A stretch of 61,916 nucleotides of DNA from Anoxybacillus flavithermus (GCF_002742685.1 NZ_PEDM01000015.1:1-61916), one strand, 5' to 3'; counted from the first letter of the stretch, positions 19,175 to 30,704 are shown. The notes: a model not told the origin generated them from the letters alone. Program-made: numbers and translations.

Positions 19175-20068
19175 GTGAATGAACAAGCGCGCTTTCGACA
19201 AGCTCAATTTGCCGCAATGGTTGGTGTTGTCGGCAACATTGTTTTAGCGGTCATCAAAGGATGGATTGGGATGATCGCAAACAGTAAGGCGCTTATTGCC
19301 GATGCGGTACATTCTGCTTCTGACGTAGCAGGATCGCTTGCTGTATGGATCGGGTTGCGTGTTGCAAAACAACCACCCGATGAGGATCATCCTTATGGAC
19401 ACGGAAAGGCGGAATCGATCGCAGCAATTATTGTGGCGGTTTTACTTTTTCTTGTCGGAGTAGAAATTGGAACTTCTTCTTTTTCTTCTTTTTTTCAACC
19501 GATTGAACCACCGAAAATGCTCGCTGTCTATGCTGTTGTTTTGTCAATTGTTGTGAAAGAGGCGATGTTTCGCTACAAGTATGCTTTAGGAAAGAAAATT
19601 AAAAGTGACGCCATTATTGTGAATGCGTATGAGCATCGTTCCGATGTTTTTTCTTCGATTGCGGCATGCATTGGCATTATTGCCGCGATGTTAGGTGAAA
19701 CATTACATGTACCATGGCTCGTTTATGCCGATCCTGTTGCAGGGTTATTCGTTTCGCTGCTCGTTTTAAAAATGGCTTGGAAATTAGGGGCAGAGTCGAT
19801 TCATCATGCGCTTGACCATGTGTGGCACGAAGAAGAAACGATACATTTGCGCGAAGCTGTTCTTTCGTTTCCAGAAGTGAAGCGTATCGACTCCCTTTTT
19901 GCACGCCAACATGGTCATTACGTCATTGTTGATTTGAAAATTGCTGTCGCACCTCACTTAACTGTTTCAGAAGCACATGAAATTGGGAAAAGAGTGAAAG
20001 AAAAGCTTTTATCGCTTCCTCAAGTGCACAATGTAATGGTGCATATAAATCCATATGGTGAACAATAA
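19175..20068 (+). CDS. Cation diffusion facilitator (CDF) metal exporter
   Basis: A 297-residue antiporter for divalent metal ions (Zn, Mn, Fe or Cd in different members). Six TM helices lie in residues about 10-200, followed by a cytoplasmic dimerisation domain (VDLKIAVAPHLTVSEAHEIGKRV). Metal-site motifs are ADAVHSASDVAGS in TM2, HPYGHGKAE, and EHRSDVFSS in TM5. B. subtilis has CDF manganese exporters (MneP, MneS), so Mn export is one possibility; the ion cannot be read from sequence. GTG start about 9 nt after AGGGAG. B. subtilis has different genes (yrvC, yrvD) between secDF and recJ. Confidence 0.88.
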   Translation: MNEQARFRQAQFAAMVGVVGNIVLAVIKGWIGMIANSKALIADAVHSASDVAGSLAVWIGLRVAKQPPDEDHPYGHGKAESIAAIIVAVLLFLVGVEIGTSSFSSFFQPIEPPKMLAVYAVVLSIVVKEAMFRYKYALGKKIKSDAIIVNAYEHRSDVFSSIAACIGIIAAMLGETLHVPWLVYADPVAGLFVSLLVLKMAWKLGAESIHHALDHVWHEEETIHLREAVLSFPEVKRIDSLFARQHGHYVIVDLKIAVAPHLTVSEAHEIGKRVKEKLLSLPQVHNVMVHINPYGEQ

Positions 20069-20121
20069 ATTGCCCCTTAGTGTATTGTTTTGTATAATAA
20101 AAAGGTTGAGGGGTGAATGAT

Positions 20122-22482
20122 ATGTTACCATCGAAAACCCGCTGGAACATTAAACAAGTAAACGAACAAAAAGTGCAAATGATTGCGCAAGCGTTACATA
20201 TAGCTCCGCTCGTTGCTTCATTGCTCGTCAGCCGCGGCTATCATACCGTTGAAGCCGCTCGTTCTTTTTTCGAGCGACAGCAATCGTTTCATTCGCCATT
20301 TTTGTTAAACGACATGGAAAAAGCGGTCGATCGAATAGAGAAAGCGATTACAAAAGGCGAACGTATTCTTGTTTTCGGTGATTATGATGCCGATGGAGTA
20401 AGCAGCACTGTTGTGATGGTCAGCGCATTACGAGAAAAAGGGGCCAATGTGTCTTTTTACATTCCGAATCGTTTTTCAGAAGGATACGGACCAAATGAAC
20501 AAGCATTCAAATTTGCAAAGGAACAAGGGATATCGTTAATTATTACAGTTGATACAGGTATTTCTGCTTTACATGAAGCGAACGTAGCAAAGCAACTTGG
20601 CATCGATTTAATTATTACCGATCATCACGAACCAGGTCCTGTGTTGCCTGAAGCGTATGCGACGATCCATCCAAAAATTAGTCCAGATTATCCGTTTAAA
20701 CATTTAGCCGGCGTCGGGGTAGCATTTAAGCTCGCCCATGCGCTCATCGGGCGCGTGCCGTATGAATGGCTGGACGTTGTCGCGATTGGAACAATTGCCG
20801 ATCTCGTTCCGCTTCAAGACGAAAATCATTTACTTGCTCGGTTAGGGATTGAGCAATTTCGTCAAACGAAACGCCTCGGTCTACAAGCACTTTGTAAACA
20901 ATGCGGTGTATCACATACAGCTGTGACGGAAGATACGATTGCCTTTATGATTGGTCCCCGCATTAATGCAGCAGGACGTCTCGATTGCGCAGATCCAGCT
21001 GTTCAGCTGTTGTTGACGACAGATGCAAATGAAGCGGACATGCTAGCTGAGCAAATTGATGCGATGAATCGCGAGCGCCAACAACTCGTCAATGAGATAA
21101 CGGAAGAAGCGATTCAACTTGTCGAGCAATATTATAGAGATAACCGCGTGTTGGTTGTAGCGAAAGAAGGTTGGAACGTCGGTGTCATTGGCATTGTGGC
21201 GTCTCGTTTAGTCGAAAGGTTTTATCGCCCGACGATCGTGTTAAGCATTGATCAAGAAAAAGGGATAGCTAAAGGATCAGCGCGAAGTATTGAGGGATTT
21301 GACTTATTTGCGAATTTATCAGACTGTCGCGACATTTTACCTCATTTCGGTGGACATCCGATGGCTGCGGGTATGACGCTTTCTTTTCATGATGTAGATG
21401 AATTACGTCGACGTCTAAACGAAGCAGCGAAGCAACAATTGACAGCAGAACACTTGATTCCTGTTACGCATGTTGATTTGCGTTGTTCGATTGACGATGT
21501 TTCGATAGAGTTAATTGAACAAATGAATCGGCTTGCACCGTTTGGGATGGGGAATCCGAAACCGCGTGTCCTTTTCCAACATGTGCAACTAGATACGTTA
21601 CGAAAAATCGGAACGGATCAAAACCACTTAAAATTGTTGTTAACTGAAGATGGAAAAACGTTAGAAGCGATCGGATTTGGCTTCGGACATGTTGGAGATG
21701 AAATTGCACCGAACGCTCGTCTTTCGATCGTAGGAGAACTGGCCATTAACGAATGGAATAACTTTCGGAAGCCGCAGGTAATGATTCAAGATTTAGCTGT
21801 GGATGAGTGGCAATTGTTTGATATGCGTCACATTCGCAATCCGAGTAAGTTTATGGCATCGCTCCCAAAAGAAAAACGGTTATTCATCGCTTTCCATCAC
21901 GACACAGTAGATGTACTGCAATTGGCAGCATATGCCGACGAAATTGTACATGTATCGAGCGAACAAGAAGCGACGGTTGATGTGAGTGGAAAATATGTCG
22001 TTTTTCTTGATTTGCCTCCGTCACAGCAAATCGTCAAAGTTTTATTAAGTTGTAGTTTACCTGAACGCATTTATGCGTTATTCTATCAAAGGGAGAATCA
22101 CTTCTTCAGCGTGTTGCCAACGCGTGAACATTTTAAGTGGTTGTATTCCTTTTTGCATAAGCGTAGCCCTTTTGATGTGCGGCGTTACGCTGATGATTTG
22201 GCTCGCTCGCGTGGGTGGACAAAAGAAACGATTTTGTTTATGATTCAAGTGTTTAGGGAGCTTGGGTTTATTACAGTTGAAAACGGGATCGTTTCTTTAG
22301 CCCGTCATGTACAAAAACGGGATTTAACAGAATCGCCTTCTTATCGATTAAAGCAAGCGCAGGCCGAACTTGAGCATATGTTTTTATACTCATCTTATTC
22401 CCAACTGAAACGTTGGTTTGATTCATTGTATGAGGAGGAAAATATCGATGGATTTAAAACAATACGTCACGATTGTTCCTGA
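20122..22482 (+). CDS. recJ: Single-stranded-DNA-specific exonuclease RecJ
   Basis: 5'-3' exonuclease on ssDNA for recombination and repair, 786 residues (same as B. subtilis). DHH motifs: [27 protein letters not shown], and DHHA1 motif [13 protein letters not shown] / [13 protein letters not shown] long C-terminal extension from about residue 560 is the Bacillus-type RecJ C-terminal domain. ATG at 20122 is 7 nt after GAGGGGTG; the GTG at 20113 lies inside that SD. The 3' end overlaps apt by 35 bases. Confidence 0.95.
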   Translation: MLPSKTRWNIKQVNEQKVQMIAQALHIAPLVASLLVSRGYHTVEAARSFFERQQSFHSPFLLNDMEKAVDRIEKAITKGERILVFGDYDADGVSSTVVMVSALREKGANVSFYIPNRFSEGYGPNEQAFKFAKEQGISLIITVDTGISALHEANVAKQLGIDLIITDHHEPGPVLPEAYATIHPKISPDYPFKHLAGVGVAFKLAHALIGRVPYEWLDVVAIGTIADLVPLQDENHLLARLGIEQFRQTKRLGLQALCKQCGVSHTAVTEDTIAFMIGPRINAAGRLDCADPAVQLLLTTDANEADMLAEQIDAMNRERQQLVNEITEEAIQLVEQYYRDNRVLVVAKEGWNVGVIGIVASRLVERFYRPTIVLSIDQEKGIAKGSARSIEGFDLFANLSDCRDILPHFGGHPMAAGMTLSFHDVDELRRRLNEAAKQQLTAEHLIPVTHVDLRCSIDDVSIELIEQMNRLAPFGMGNPKPRVLFQHVQLDTLRKIGTDQNHLKLLLTEDGKTLEAIGFGFGHVGDEIAPNARLSIVGELAINEWNNFRKPQVMIQDLAVDEWQLFDMRHIRNPSKFMASLPKEKRLFIAFHHDTVDVLQLAAYADEIVHVSSEQEATVDVSGKYVVFLDLPPSQQIVKVLLSCSLPERIYALFYQRENHFFSVLPTREHFKWLYSFLHKRSPFDVRRYADDLARSRGWTKETILFMIQVFRELGFITVENGIVSLARHVQKRDLTESPSYRLKQAQAELEHMFLYSSYSQLKRWFDSLYEEENIDGFKTIRHDCS

Positions 22483-22960
22483 TTTCCCAAAACCAGGCAT
22501 TCAATTTAAAGATATTACAACCATTATGGACAAAGGGGAAGTGTACAAATACGCAACAGATCAAATCGTCAATTACGCGCGTGAAAAGCAAATTGATGTT
22601 GTTGTTGGACCAGAAGCTCGTGGTTTTATTATCGGTTGTCCAGTTGCCTATGCGCTTGGCGTTGGATTTGTCCCTGTTCGTAAAGAAGGAAAATTGCCTC
22701 GCGAAGTCATTCGTGTCGAATACGGCTTAGAATACGGCAAGGACGTATTAACGATGCATAAAGATGCGATTAAGCCAGGACAGCGCGTCCTTATTACAGA
22801 CGATTTATTAGCAACTGGCGGTACGATCGAGGCGACGATTAAGCTTGTTGAACAGCTCGGTGGCGTTGTTGCAGGCATTGCATTTTTAATTGAATTAACG
22901 TACTTAGAAGGTCGCGAAAAATTAAAAGGATACGATATCTTAACGTTAATGCAATTTTAA
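22448..22960 (+). CDS. apt: Adenine phosphoribosyltransferase
   Basis: Salvages adenine with PRPP to AMP. The protein has 170 residues. [24 protein letters not shown] is the typical start, GPEARGFI the catalytic loop region and [14 protein letters not shown] the PRPP-binding motif. TGAGGAGGAAA lies 7 nt before the ATG, which is inside the end of recJ. The recJ-apt-relA order is conserved in Bacillus. Confidence 0.96.
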   Translation: MDLKQYVTIVPDFPKPGIQFKDITTIMDKGEVYKYATDQIVNYAREKQIDVVVGPEARGFIIGCPVAYALGVGFVPVRKEGKLPREVIRVEYGLEYGKDVLTMHKDAIKPGQRVLITDDLLATGGTIEATIKLVEQLGGVVAGIAFLIELTYLEGREKLKGYDILTLMQF

Positions 22961-22964
22961 TGAA

Positions 22965-22990
22965 GGAGGGGCAAAACGCTCCTCTTTTTC
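22965..22990 (+). terminator. Terminator of recJ-apt
   Basis: GAGGGGC (22966-22972) pairs with GCTCCTC (22978-22984, one wobble), followed by TTTTT. Confidence 0.75.
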
Positions 22991-23063
22991 ACATGTTGCT
23001 CTTTACATTTGAAAAAATTTTCATGATAATATTGTAAATACGTTTAAAATAAAAGGTGATTGC

Positions 23064-25262
23064 ATGGCAAATGAACAAGTATTAACGGCGGAACAAGTGA
23101 TTGAAAAGGCGAGCCGTTATTTGTCGGAAGACGACATACAGTTTATCGAACGGGCATATAAGTTTGCGAAAGAGGCACATCGTGAGCAATATCGGAAGTC
23201 AGGCGAACCGTATATTATTCATCCGATTCAAGTAGCAGGTATTTTAGTCGATTTAGAAATGGACCCTGCGACAATTGCAGCTGGGTTTTTGCATGATGTC
23301 GTAGAAGATACACATGTGACGAAAGAAGATTTAGAAAGAGAATTTGGAAAAGAAGTGGCGATGCTCGTTGATGGTGTAACGAAGCTTGGAAAAATTAAAT
23401 ATAAGTCACATGAAGAACAACAAGCAGAAAATCATCGCAAAATGTTTTTAGCGATGGCGCAAGATATACGCGTTATTTTAATTAAGTTGGCGGACCGTCT
23501 GCACAATATGCGCACGTTAAAACATTTGCCGATTGAAAAGCAACGCCGCATAGCGAATGAAACGCTTGAAATTTTCGCGCCGCTTGCGCATCGACTTGGA
23601 ATTTCAAAAATTAAATGGGAGCTTGAAGATACAGCCCTTCGTTATTTAAACCCGCAACAATATTATCGCATCGTCAATTTAATGAAAAAGAAACGGGCAG
23701 AGCGTGAGCAATATTTGGAAGAAGTCATTCAAGAAATGCGTGCACGGTTACATGAAGTTGGCATTCAAGCTGAAATTTCTGGACGTCCGAAACATATTTA
23801 TAGTATTTATCGCAAAATGGTTTTGCAAAATAAACAATTTAATGAAATTTACGATTTGCTTGCTGTGCGCATTATCGTTGAAAGCATTAAAGACTGTTAT
23901 GCGGTACTCGGAATCATCCATACATGTTGGAAGCCGATGCCTGGGCGTTTTAAAGATTATATTGCCATGCCGAAGCCAAATATGTATCAATCGCTTCATA
24001 CGACCGTTGTCGGACCAAAAGGCGAACCGCTTGAAGTGCAAATTCGGACGTTTGAGATGCATCATATTGCGGAATTTGGAATTGCTGCCCATTGGGCGTA
24101 TAAAGAAGGAAAGACGATTCGACCGAATACGTTTGAAGAAAAACTAGCATGGTTTCGCGAAATTGTTGAGTGGCAAAACGAAACGAACAACGCAGAAGAG
24201 TTTGTCGAAACGTTGAAAATGGATTTATTTTCCGATATGGTGTTTGTTTTTACGCCAAAAGGTGATGTCATTGAGCTTCCAGCCGGTTCGGTGCCGATTG
24301 ATTTTGCGTATCGCATTCATTCAGAAATTGGAAATAAAACGATTGGGGCAAAAGTGAACGGAAAAATGGTGCCGCTCGATCATCCGCTTCAAACGGGAGA
24401 CATCGTTGAGATTTTGACGTCCAATCATTCATATGGCCCAAGTCAAGATTGGTTAAAAATCGCCCAAACATCACATGCGAAAAATAAAATTCGCCAATTT
24501 TTCAAAAAGCAACGCCGTGAAGAAAACGTTGAAAAAGGAAAAGAGCTTGTCGAAAAAGAAATTCGCAACATGGGTTTTGATGTCAAAGAAGTGCTCACTA
24601 TTGAAAATATGAAACGGGTAGCGGAAAAATTTAATTTTGCTAACGAAGAAGATATGTATGCTGCTGTTGGATACAACGGCATTACAGCTGCCCAAGTTGC
24701 GCATCGTCTAACAGAAAAGTGGCGGAAACAACGCGACTTAGAAGAGCAAGCGAAACGCTTATCGGACATGCTGCAAGAGGCGAAAACCATCACACCAATG
24801 AAAAAACGCGATTTTGGTGTATGCGTGGAAGGAGTAGACAATTTACTTATTCGTCTGTCACGCTGTTGCAATCCGGTGCCTGGTGATGAAATTATCGGTT
24901 TTATTACAAAAGGACGTGGCGTTTCTGTTCATCGTGCCGATTGCCCGAACGTGCTTGTTGAAGAAGCAAAAGAGCGACTTATTCCTGTGCAATGGGAGAG
25001 CGGGGCAAACTGTCAACGGGAATATACAGTCGACATCGAAATTACTGGATATGATCGACGTGGCTTGCTGAACGAAGTGTTGCAAGCTGTCAATGAGACG
25101 AAAACGAACATTTCTGCTGTATCTGGAAGAACGGATCATCGTAATAAAATGGCAACGATTCATATGACGATTTTTATTCATAACGTAAGTCATCTTCAAA
25201 AAGTGGTGGAGCGCATTAAACAAATTCCAGATATTTATTCAGTTAGACGGATCATGAATTAG
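23064..25262 (+). CDS. relA: Bifunctional (p)ppGpp synthetase/hydrolase RelA
   Basis: Stringent-response enzyme of the long RSH type, 732 residues. The N-terminal HD hydrolase has HPIQVAGIL and FLHDVVEDT, so hydrolysis should be active. The synthetase domain has [14 protein letters not shown] and [10 protein letters not shown]. Then come TGS ([23 protein letters not shown]), the zinc-finger/CC region ([16 protein letters not shown] ... HRADCPN) and a C-terminal ACT domain ([18 protein letters not shown]). dtd begins 14 bases after the stop. Confidence 0.96.
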   Translation: MANEQVLTAEQVIEKASRYLSEDDIQFIERAYKFAKEAHREQYRKSGEPYIIHPIQVAGILVDLEMDPATIAAGFLHDVVEDTHVTKEDLEREFGKEVAMLVDGVTKLGKIKYKSHEEQQAENHRKMFLAMAQDIRVILIKLADRLHNMRTLKHLPIEKQRRIANETLEIFAPLAHRLGISKIKWELEDTALRYLNPQQYYRIVNLMKKKRAEREQYLEEVIQEMRARLHEVGIQAEISGRPKHIYSIYRKMVLQNKQFNEIYDLLAVRIIVESIKDCYAVLGIIHTCWKPMPGRFKDYIAMPKPNMYQSLHTTVVGPKGEPLEVQIRTFEMHHIAEFGIAAHWAYKEGKTIRPNTFEEKLAWFREIVEWQNETNNAEEFVETLKMDLFSDMVFVFTPKGDVIELPAGSVPIDFAYRIHSEIGNKTIGAKVNGKMVPLDHPLQTGDIVEILTSNHSYGPSQDWLKIAQTSHAKNKIRQFFKKQRREENVEKGKELVEKEIRNMGFDVKEVLTIENMKRVAEKFNFANEEDMYAAVGYNGITAAQVAHRLTEKWRKQRDLEEQAKRLSDMLQEAKTITPMKKRDFGVCVEGVDNLLIRLSRCCNPVPGDEIIGFITKGRGVSVHRADCPNVLVEEAKERLIPVQWESGANCQREYTVDIEITGYDRRGLLNEVLQAVNETKTNISAVSGRTDHRNKMATIHMTIFIHNVSHLQKVVERIKQIPDIYSVRRIMN

Positions 25263-25276
25263 AAAGGGTTGTCGCC

Positions 25277-25717
25277 ATGAGAGTTGTCGTTCAACGCGCA
25301 AAAGATGCAAAAGTCACAGTAGCTGGCGAAGTAGTCGGAGAAATTGATTTTGGGCTCGTTTTGTTAGTTGGCATTACGCATGATGATACGGAGGAAGATG
25401 CAGCATTTGTCGCTGATAAAATTGCTCATTTGCGCATATTTGAAGATGAACACGGAAAAATGAACGTATCACTTATAGATGTTGGTGGAGCGATTTTATC
25501 AATTTCGCAATTTACGCTGTACGGAGACTGTCGCAAAGGAAGAAGACCGAACTTTATGGATGCAGCAAAACCAGAACACGCGAAACACATTTATGAGATG
25601 TTTAATGAGCAATTACGTCAAAAAGAAATTCGCGTAGAAACAGGCGTATTTGGCGCGATGATGGATGTAGAATTCACAAACATTGGACCGGTGACATTAA
25701 TCGTTGAAAGTAAATAA
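25277..25717 (+). CDS. dtd: D-aminoacyl-tRNA deacylase
   Basis: Removes D-amino acids (and Gly from mischarged tRNA-Ala) from tRNA. The protein has 146 residues. Catalytic signatures are [17 protein letters not shown] and the C-terminal [12 protein letters not shown] (cross-subunit Gly-cisPro-like GP motif). AGAAAGGG precedes the ATG. It is cotranscribed with relA, as in B. subtilis. Confidence 0.95.
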   Translation: MRVVVQRAKDAKVTVAGEVVGEIDFGLVLLVGITHDDTEEDAAFVADKIAHLRIFEDEHGKMNVSLIDVGGAILSISQFTLYGDCRKGRRPNFMDAAKPEHAKHIYEMFNEQLRQKEIRVETGVFGAMMDVEFTNIGPVTLIVESK

Positions 25718-25754
25718 AAACCGCGCTCGCATATGGACGAGCTCGGTTTTTTTA
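25718..25754. terminator. Bidirectional terminator of relA-dtd and the convergent small gene
   Basis: AAACCG-C-GCTCG pairs with CGAGC-T-CGGTTT with one mismatch, with A and T runs on the two sides. It overlaps the stop codon of the minus-strand gene. Confidence 0.8.
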
Positions 25755-25925
25755 TCCTCGCGCTAAATGTTTTTTTAGTTTTTGTACGTCACGAAGAGTG
25801 AGTCCGAATTCAGAAGCGAGTTCAAATGATGTGAGCTCGTTTTCTTTTTGAATAAATGAGTGAAAATCAACGTGCATAAGCGGGGATTGTGAATGGATAA
25901 ACTCTCCTTTTTCGCTATGGCGCAT
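25752..25925 (-). CDS. Small HTH-like protein of unknown function
   Basis: A 57-residue gene with an ATG 6 nt after AAAGGAGA. The first 25 residues are polar with several His; the second half, TSFELASEFGLTLRDVQKLK, looks like the last two helices of a sigma-70 region 4 or similar helix-turn-helix. That suggests DNA or RNA polymerase contact, but I do not recognise a named family. B. subtilis also has a very small gene (yrzK) in about this place, and it may be the same; not certain. The stop lies in the terminator shared with dtd, and it is divergent from the amidase gene. Confidence 0.65.
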   Translation of the reverse strand: MRHSEKGEFIHSQSPLMHVDFHSFIQKENELTSFELASEFGLTLRDVQKLKKHLARG

Positions 25926-26059
25926 AATCAATCTCCTTTCGCGTCAAATATCGTTCGTATTATTCCCAATTTTTCTACCTTTTCATTCAAAGAAGGATTT
26001 TTTTTTATTTGTGAAGAAATAAAGTAGCGACCATTGACAACGTAGGAGGCTCTTGCAAC

Positions 26060-27310
26060 ATGAAAAAATCGTTCATGACGTCATTGTTTCTTTTTTGCTG
26101 CTTGTTGTTGATCGCTCAGAGTGCGACGGCAGCAATGAACGTTCGCATCGCTGTTAATCAACTCAATGTCCGTACCGGTCCGGGATTGACATTTCCTGTG
26201 CAAGAAAAAATAGCGAAAGGCAAGCAATATGCTGTTGTTCAAAAGCGAGGAGAATGGTTGCAAATTCGGCTCGCTTCGAATCGAACAGGTTGGGTGCATG
26301 GAAAATACGTTCAAACGCAAAACGAATCGGTTGAAGCGAAAAAACAAATACAACAACTTGTTGTATGCCAAGCAGACGGATTACGACTTCGTAAAGGACC
26401 AGGAACGACGTATGCGGTCATCGGCTATGTTAATCGCAACGAAAAAGGAACGGCGACGATGACACAGAACGATTGGATATACGTACGCTGGGAAGGAAAA
26501 GAAGGTTGGGTGCATCGATCATACATAGCAAATATTGAGAAAAATACAGAACAAAATACATACGTCCAAATGTTATACGACAATACAAATATTCGTTCTG
26601 CTCCTTCTACGCAATCACCTGTTATTGCAAAAGCAAAACGTGGCGATCAGTTTTCGGTCATTCGTAAAGAAGGACAATGGTATGTCATTCAAGTGGATGC
26701 TCAAACGATAGGTTATGTCGCAGAATGGATCGTTCAAGTAAGCAAACAACCATCGCCTTCCCAACCTCAAACGATCGTAGGAAAAACGATTGTCATTGAT
26801 GCCGGTCATGGTGGAAAAGATTACGGTACAACAGGTGTAAACGGAACGATCGAAAAAATGTTAACGTTACAAACGGTATTGTTGTTAAGCGAAAAACTAA
26901 AACAAATGGGGGCGAATGTCATTTTAACGCGCGAAGATGATCGCTTTTTATCGCTTAGTGAGCGTGTCTACATAGCGGGGAAATATCAAGCAGATGCGTT
27001 TATTAGTATTCATTACGATAGCGCATTAAACCGGACGGCAAGCGGTTTAACGGTATATTACTATAAATCAATTGATCGTCCGCTCGCTAATGCGATGTTT
27101 GATCCGCTCAGCCGTTTAACAGGCATCCAGCAACGTGGGGTTCGAAGTGGCAATTACCATGTGTTGCGTGAAAATAGTCGCCCTTCTGTATTGCTTGAAC
27201 TTGGTTATTTAAGCAATCCGAATGAAGAGTTGTTTGTTATGTCACAAGACTATCAACAAGCGGCGACAGATGCGATTTGCAATGGATTGCTTCAGTATTT
27301 CGGAAAATAA
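26060..27310 (+). CDS. yrvJ: N-acetylmuramoyl-L-alanine amidase with three SH3 domains (YrvJ)
   Basis: An exported cell-wall hydrolase, 416 residues. Residues 1-25 are a signal peptide ending ATAAM. Three bacterial SH3 repeats follow, each opening with an (N/R)(V/I)R-x-GPG-like core: LNVRTGPGLTFPV, LRLRKGPGTTYAV and TNIRSAPSTQSPV. The C-terminal amidase_3 domain has the zinc motif VIDAGHGGKDYG, SIHYDS and the catalytic glutamate in LLELGYLSNPNE. SH3 repeats should hold it to the wall. GGAGG lies upstream of the ATG. Confidence 0.92.
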   Translation: MKKSFMTSLFLFCCLLLIAQSATAAMNVRIAVNQLNVRTGPGLTFPVQEKIAKGKQYAVVQKRGEWLQIRLASNRTGWVHGKYVQTQNESVEAKKQIQQLVVCQADGLRLRKGPGTTYAVIGYVNRNEKGTATMTQNDWIYVRWEGKEGWVHRSYIANIEKNTEQNTYVQMLYDNTNIRSAPSTQSPVIAKAKRGDQFSVIRKEGQWYVIQVDAQTIGYVAEWIVQVSKQPSPSQPQTIVGKTIVIDAGHGGKDYGTTGVNGTIEKMLTLQTVLLLSEKLKQMGANVILTREDDRFLSLSERVYIAGKYQADAFISIHYDSALNRTASGLTVYYYKSIDRPLANAMFDPLSRLTGIQQRGVRSGNYHVLRENSRPSVLLELGYLSNPNEELFVMSQDYQQAATDAICNGLLQYFGK

Positions 27311-27317
27311 GGTCATC

Positions 27318-27346
27318 TTGACAAATGGTTTGTTCGTCCGTAATAT
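27318..27346 (+). promoter_or_regulatory. Sigma-A promoter of the hisS T-box transcript
   Basis: TTGACA (27318-27323), a 17-nt spacer, then TAATAT (27341-27346). It lies just after the amidase stop and places the start of the leader RNA near 27353. Confidence 0.8.
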
Positions 27347-27352
27347 ATAAAG

Positions 27353-27613
27353 AAAATTCAACATCTCGCCGATGATGGAGAAAAGTAGTTAAGAGTACAC
27401 ATGGCCAGAGAGGAAATGCCATAGGCTGGAAGCATTTCTCCATGATGACTTAACGAACGAACACTCCGTAGGTTTCTCTTTGAACGCGTCAGTTAGTAGG
27501 AGAGAACGCTTTCCGGGCGTTATCGGATGAAAGTGGAAGCATGCGCTTCAACTAGGGTGGCACCACGGGAATTCGTCTCTCGTCCCTAATTTATTAGGGA
27601 TGGGAGATTTTTA
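27353..27613 (+). promoter_or_regulatory. T-box riboswitch for histidyl-tRNA (hisS leader)
   Basis: The conserved T-box sequence AGGGTGGCACCACGGG is at 27554-27569. A terminator, TCTCTCGTCCCTAAT / ATTAGGGATGGGAGA (27576-27590 / 27593-27607) plus T run, follows. Stem I has the CCAGAGAGG ... GGCTGGAAGC distal loops. In the specifier loop GAACAC at 27459-27464 offers CAC (His) at 27462-27464. Uncharged tRNA-His is expected to pair there and stabilise the antiterminator, letting hisS-aspS be read. Confidence 0.93.
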
Positions 27614-27642
27614 TTTGCATAGAAACTAAAGGAGGGAAACAT

Positions 27643-28914
27643 ATGTCATTTCAAATTCCGCGCGGGACGCAAGACATTTTGCCAGAACAAGCAGCAAAAT
27701 GGCAATATATTGAACAAATTGCGCGCGAACTTTGTCGGCGTTACAACTATCAAGAAATTCGCACGCCAATTTTTGAACATACAGAACTATTTTTACGCGG
27801 TGTCGGTGATACAACGGATATTGTTCAAAAAGAAATGTACACATTTGAAGATCGTGGCGGTCGAAGTTTAACCCTTCGTCCAGAAGGAACAGCAGCGGTC
27901 GTTCGTTCATTTGTTGAAAATAAAATGTACGGATATCCGAATCAACCGGTGAAACTGTATTACATGGGACCGATGTTCCGTTATGAACGCCCGCAAGCAG
28001 GTCGTTTTCGTCAGTTCGTCCAATTTGGTGTTGAAGCGCTCGGGAGTAACGATCCAGCCATTGATGCTGAAGTCATTGCTTTAGCGATGGACATATATCG
28101 CTCGCTCGGACTGAAAAAATTGAAACTTGTCATCAATAGCTTAGGCGATGTCGAAAGTAGAAAATCGCACCGACAAGCGCTTATTGATCATTTCCAGCCT
28201 CGCATTCATGAGTTTTGCGATGATTGTCAAGCGCGGTTACATAAAAATCCAATGCGAATTTTAGACTGTAAAAAAGATCGTGATCATGAGCTTATGCGCA
28301 CGGCTCCATCCATTCTTGATTACTTAAATGAACAGTCGCGCACATATTTTGAAAAAGTACAAATGTACTTACAAAAGCTTGGCATCGCATTTGAAGTCGA
28401 TCCGCGACTTGTGCGCGGTTTAGACTATTACAATCACACAGCGTTTGAAATTATGAGTGAGGCAGAAGGATTTGGCGCCATTACGACATTATGCGGCGGG
28501 GGACGTTATAACGGTCTCGTTCAAGAAATTGGCGGACCTGAAACGCCTGGTATTGGATTCGCTTTAAGCATTGAGCGCTTGCTTGCTGCATTAGAGGCTG
28601 AAGGCATTTCGTTACCGATTTCAGAAGGAATTGACTGTTATGTTGTGGCATTAGGAGAACAAGCAAAAGAAGAAGCAGTTGCGCTTGTTGCTGCCCTTCG
28701 TCAAGAAGGTGTTGCGGCAGAAAAAGATTATCAAGATCGCAAAGTGAAAGCGCAGCTTAAAGCCGCCGACCGTTTACATGCGACATATGTTGCGATTTTA
28801 GGGGAAGATGAACTACAAAAAGGTGTTATTAACGTGAAACATATGGCAACAGGAGAACAGCAAGAAGTGCCTCTTGACATATTTGTTTCACATATGAAAA
28901 ACGTATTGAAATAG
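27643..28914 (+). CDS. hisS: Histidine-tRNA ligase
   Basis: Class II synthetase, 423 residues. Motif 1-2 region: [27 protein letters not shown]; histidine-specific motifs are [14 protein letters not shown] and GGGRYNGL; motif 3 is [12 protein letters not shown]. The C-terminal anticodon-binding domain starts near residue 325. AAAGGAGGG precedes the ATG. Controlled by the T-box above; aspS follows after 11 bases. Confidence 0.97.
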   Translation: MSFQIPRGTQDILPEQAAKWQYIEQIARELCRRYNYQEIRTPIFEHTELFLRGVGDTTDIVQKEMYTFEDRGGRSLTLRPEGTAAVVRSFVENKMYGYPNQPVKLYYMGPMFRYERPQAGRFRQFVQFGVEALGSNDPAIDAEVIALAMDIYRSLGLKKLKLVINSLGDVESRKSHRQALIDHFQPRIHEFCDDCQARLHKNPMRILDCKKDRDHELMRTAPSILDYLNEQSRTYFEKVQMYLQKLGIAFEVDPRLVRGLDYYNHTAFEIMSEAEGFGAITTLCGGGRYNGLVQEIGGPETPGIGFALSIERLLAALEAEGISLPISEGIDCYVVALGEQAKEEAVALVAALRQEGVAAEKDYQDRKVKAQLKAADRLHATYVAILGEDELQKGVINVKHMATGEQQEVPLDIFVSHMKNVLK

Positions 28915-28925
28915 GAGGGGAAAAT

Positions 28926-30704
28926 ATGTTCGGAAGGACGCATTATTGTGGAGAAGTAACAGATACATCGATTGGTCAAACGGTGCGCTTAAAAGGATGG
29001 GTGCAAAAACGTCGCGATCTCGGAGGGCTTATTTTTATCGACTTGCGCGATCGCACAGGTATTGTACAAATTGTATTTAGCCCAGATGTATCGAAAGAGG
29101 CGTTGCAAGTAGCGGAAATGATTCGTAGCGAATACGTGTTAGACGTAAAAGGAACGGTCGTTCAACGGGAGGCAGGACAAGTAAATCCTAATTTACCAAC
29201 TGGAACGGTTGAAGTGCATGCGACGCACGTGACGATTTTAAGTGAAGCAAAAACGCCACCGTTTCCGATCTCGGACAAAACGGACGTATCCGAAGATGTT
29301 CGCTTAAAATATCGTTACTTAGATTTACGGCGCCCAGTGATGTTTCAGACGTTTCAAATGCGCCATCAAGTAACGAAAGCGATTCGCGACTTTTTAGACG
29401 AAGAAGGATTTTTAGAAGTAGAAACGCCAATTTTAACGAAAAGTACGCCAGAAGGGGCGCGCGATTACTTGGTTCCAAGCCGTGTACATCCAGGCGAGTT
29501 TTATGCATTGCCACAATCGCCGCAAATTTTTAAACAATTATTAATGGTCGCTGGCTTTGAACGATACTATCAAATTGCTCGTTGTTTCCGCGATGAAGAT
29601 TTACGTGCTGATCGTCAACCAGAATTTACACAAGTCGATATTGAAACATCGTTTATGAGTCAAGACGATATTTTAGCAATGATCGAGCGAATGATGGCGC
29701 GTGTCATGAAAGTCGCAAAAGGGATCGACATCTCTATTCCTTTCCCGCGCATGTCATACGATGAAGCGATTGCGCGTTACGGTTCGGACAAGCCAGATAC
29801 GCGTTTTGGACTGGAACTTATTGATTTATCTGAGCAAGTGAAAGATTGCGGGTTTAAAGTGTTTGCAAGCGCCGTCCAAAACGGTGGACAAGTAAAGGCG
29901 ATCAATGTGAAAGGTGCTGCGGATAAATATTCGCGTAAAGATATTGATGCGTTAACAGAATATGTGGCTCGTTATGGAGCAAAAGGATTAGCTTGGTTGA
30001 AAGTTGAAGCAGACGGTTTAAAAGGTCCAATTGCTAAGTTTTTCACTGAAGATGAACAAAAACAAATGATGCAGACACTTGAAGCAGAAACGGCTGACTT
30101 ATTGTTATTTGTCGCTGATAAAAAATCGGTTGTTGCCGATGCGCTTGGTGCATTGCGTTTAAAGTTAGGAAAGGATTTACAGTTGATTGACGAATCAGCA
30201 TTTCATTTCTTATGGATTACAGATTGGCCACTGTTTGAATACGACGAAGAAGAAGGTCGCTATTATGCGGCGCATCATCCGTTTACCATGCCTGTTCGTG
30301 AAGATGTGCCAAAGTTTGAAACAGACCCAGCAAGCATTCGTGCACAAGCGTACGATCTTGTGTTAAACGGATATGAGTTAGGTGGAGGTTCACTCCGTAT
30401 TTTCGAGCGGGATATACAAGAAAAAATGTTTAAAACGCTTGGTTTTACTGAAGAACAAGCGCGTGAACAGTTTGGCTTTTTGCTCGAAGCATTTGAATAC
30501 GGTACGCCTCCACATGGGGGAATTGCGCTTGGATTAGACCGGCTTGTCATGTTGCTCGCGGGTCGTTCGAATTTGCGTGATACAATTGCCTTTCCGAAAA
30601 CAGCGAGCGCGAGTTGCTTGTTAACGGAAGCGCCAAGTGCAGTTAGTGAAGAGCAATTAGAAGAATTACATTTGCGAATCAAAGACGTTCAAAAAGTAGA
30701 CTAA
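28926..30704 (+). CDS. aspS: Aspartate-tRNA ligase
   Basis: Class II synthetase of the bacterial type, 592 residues. The N-terminal OB anticodon-binding domain has [23 protein letters not shown]-like sequence (residues about 16-110). The catalytic core has [20 protein letters not shown] and [20 protein letters not shown] insertion domain lies at about 290-420, and motif 3 is [20 protein letters not shown] precedes the ATG. Cotranscribed with hisS, so His starvation should affect it too. Confidence 0.97.
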   Translation: MFGRTHYCGEVTDTSIGQTVRLKGWVQKRRDLGGLIFIDLRDRTGIVQIVFSPDVSKEALQVAEMIRSEYVLDVKGTVVQREAGQVNPNLPTGTVEVHATHVTILSEAKTPPFPISDKTDVSEDVRLKYRYLDLRRPVMFQTFQMRHQVTKAIRDFLDEEGFLEVETPILTKSTPEGARDYLVPSRVHPGEFYALPQSPQIFKQLLMVAGFERYYQIARCFRDEDLRADRQPEFTQVDIETSFMSQDDILAMIERMMARVMKVAKGIDISIPFPRMSYDEAIARYGSDKPDTRFGLELIDLSEQVKDCGFKVFASAVQNGGQVKAINVKGAADKYSRKDIDALTEYVARYGAKGLAWLKVEADGLKGPIAKFFTEDEQKQMMQTLEAETADLLLFVADKKSVVADALGALRLKLGKDLQLIDESAFHFLWITDWPLFEYDEEEGRYYAAHHPFTMPVREDVPKFETDPASIRAQAYDLVLNGYELGGGSLRIFERDIQEKMFKTLGFTEEQAREQFGFLLEAFEYGTPPHGGIALGLDRLVMLLAGRSNLRDTIAFPKTASASCLLTEAPSAVSEEQLEELHLRIKDVQKVD

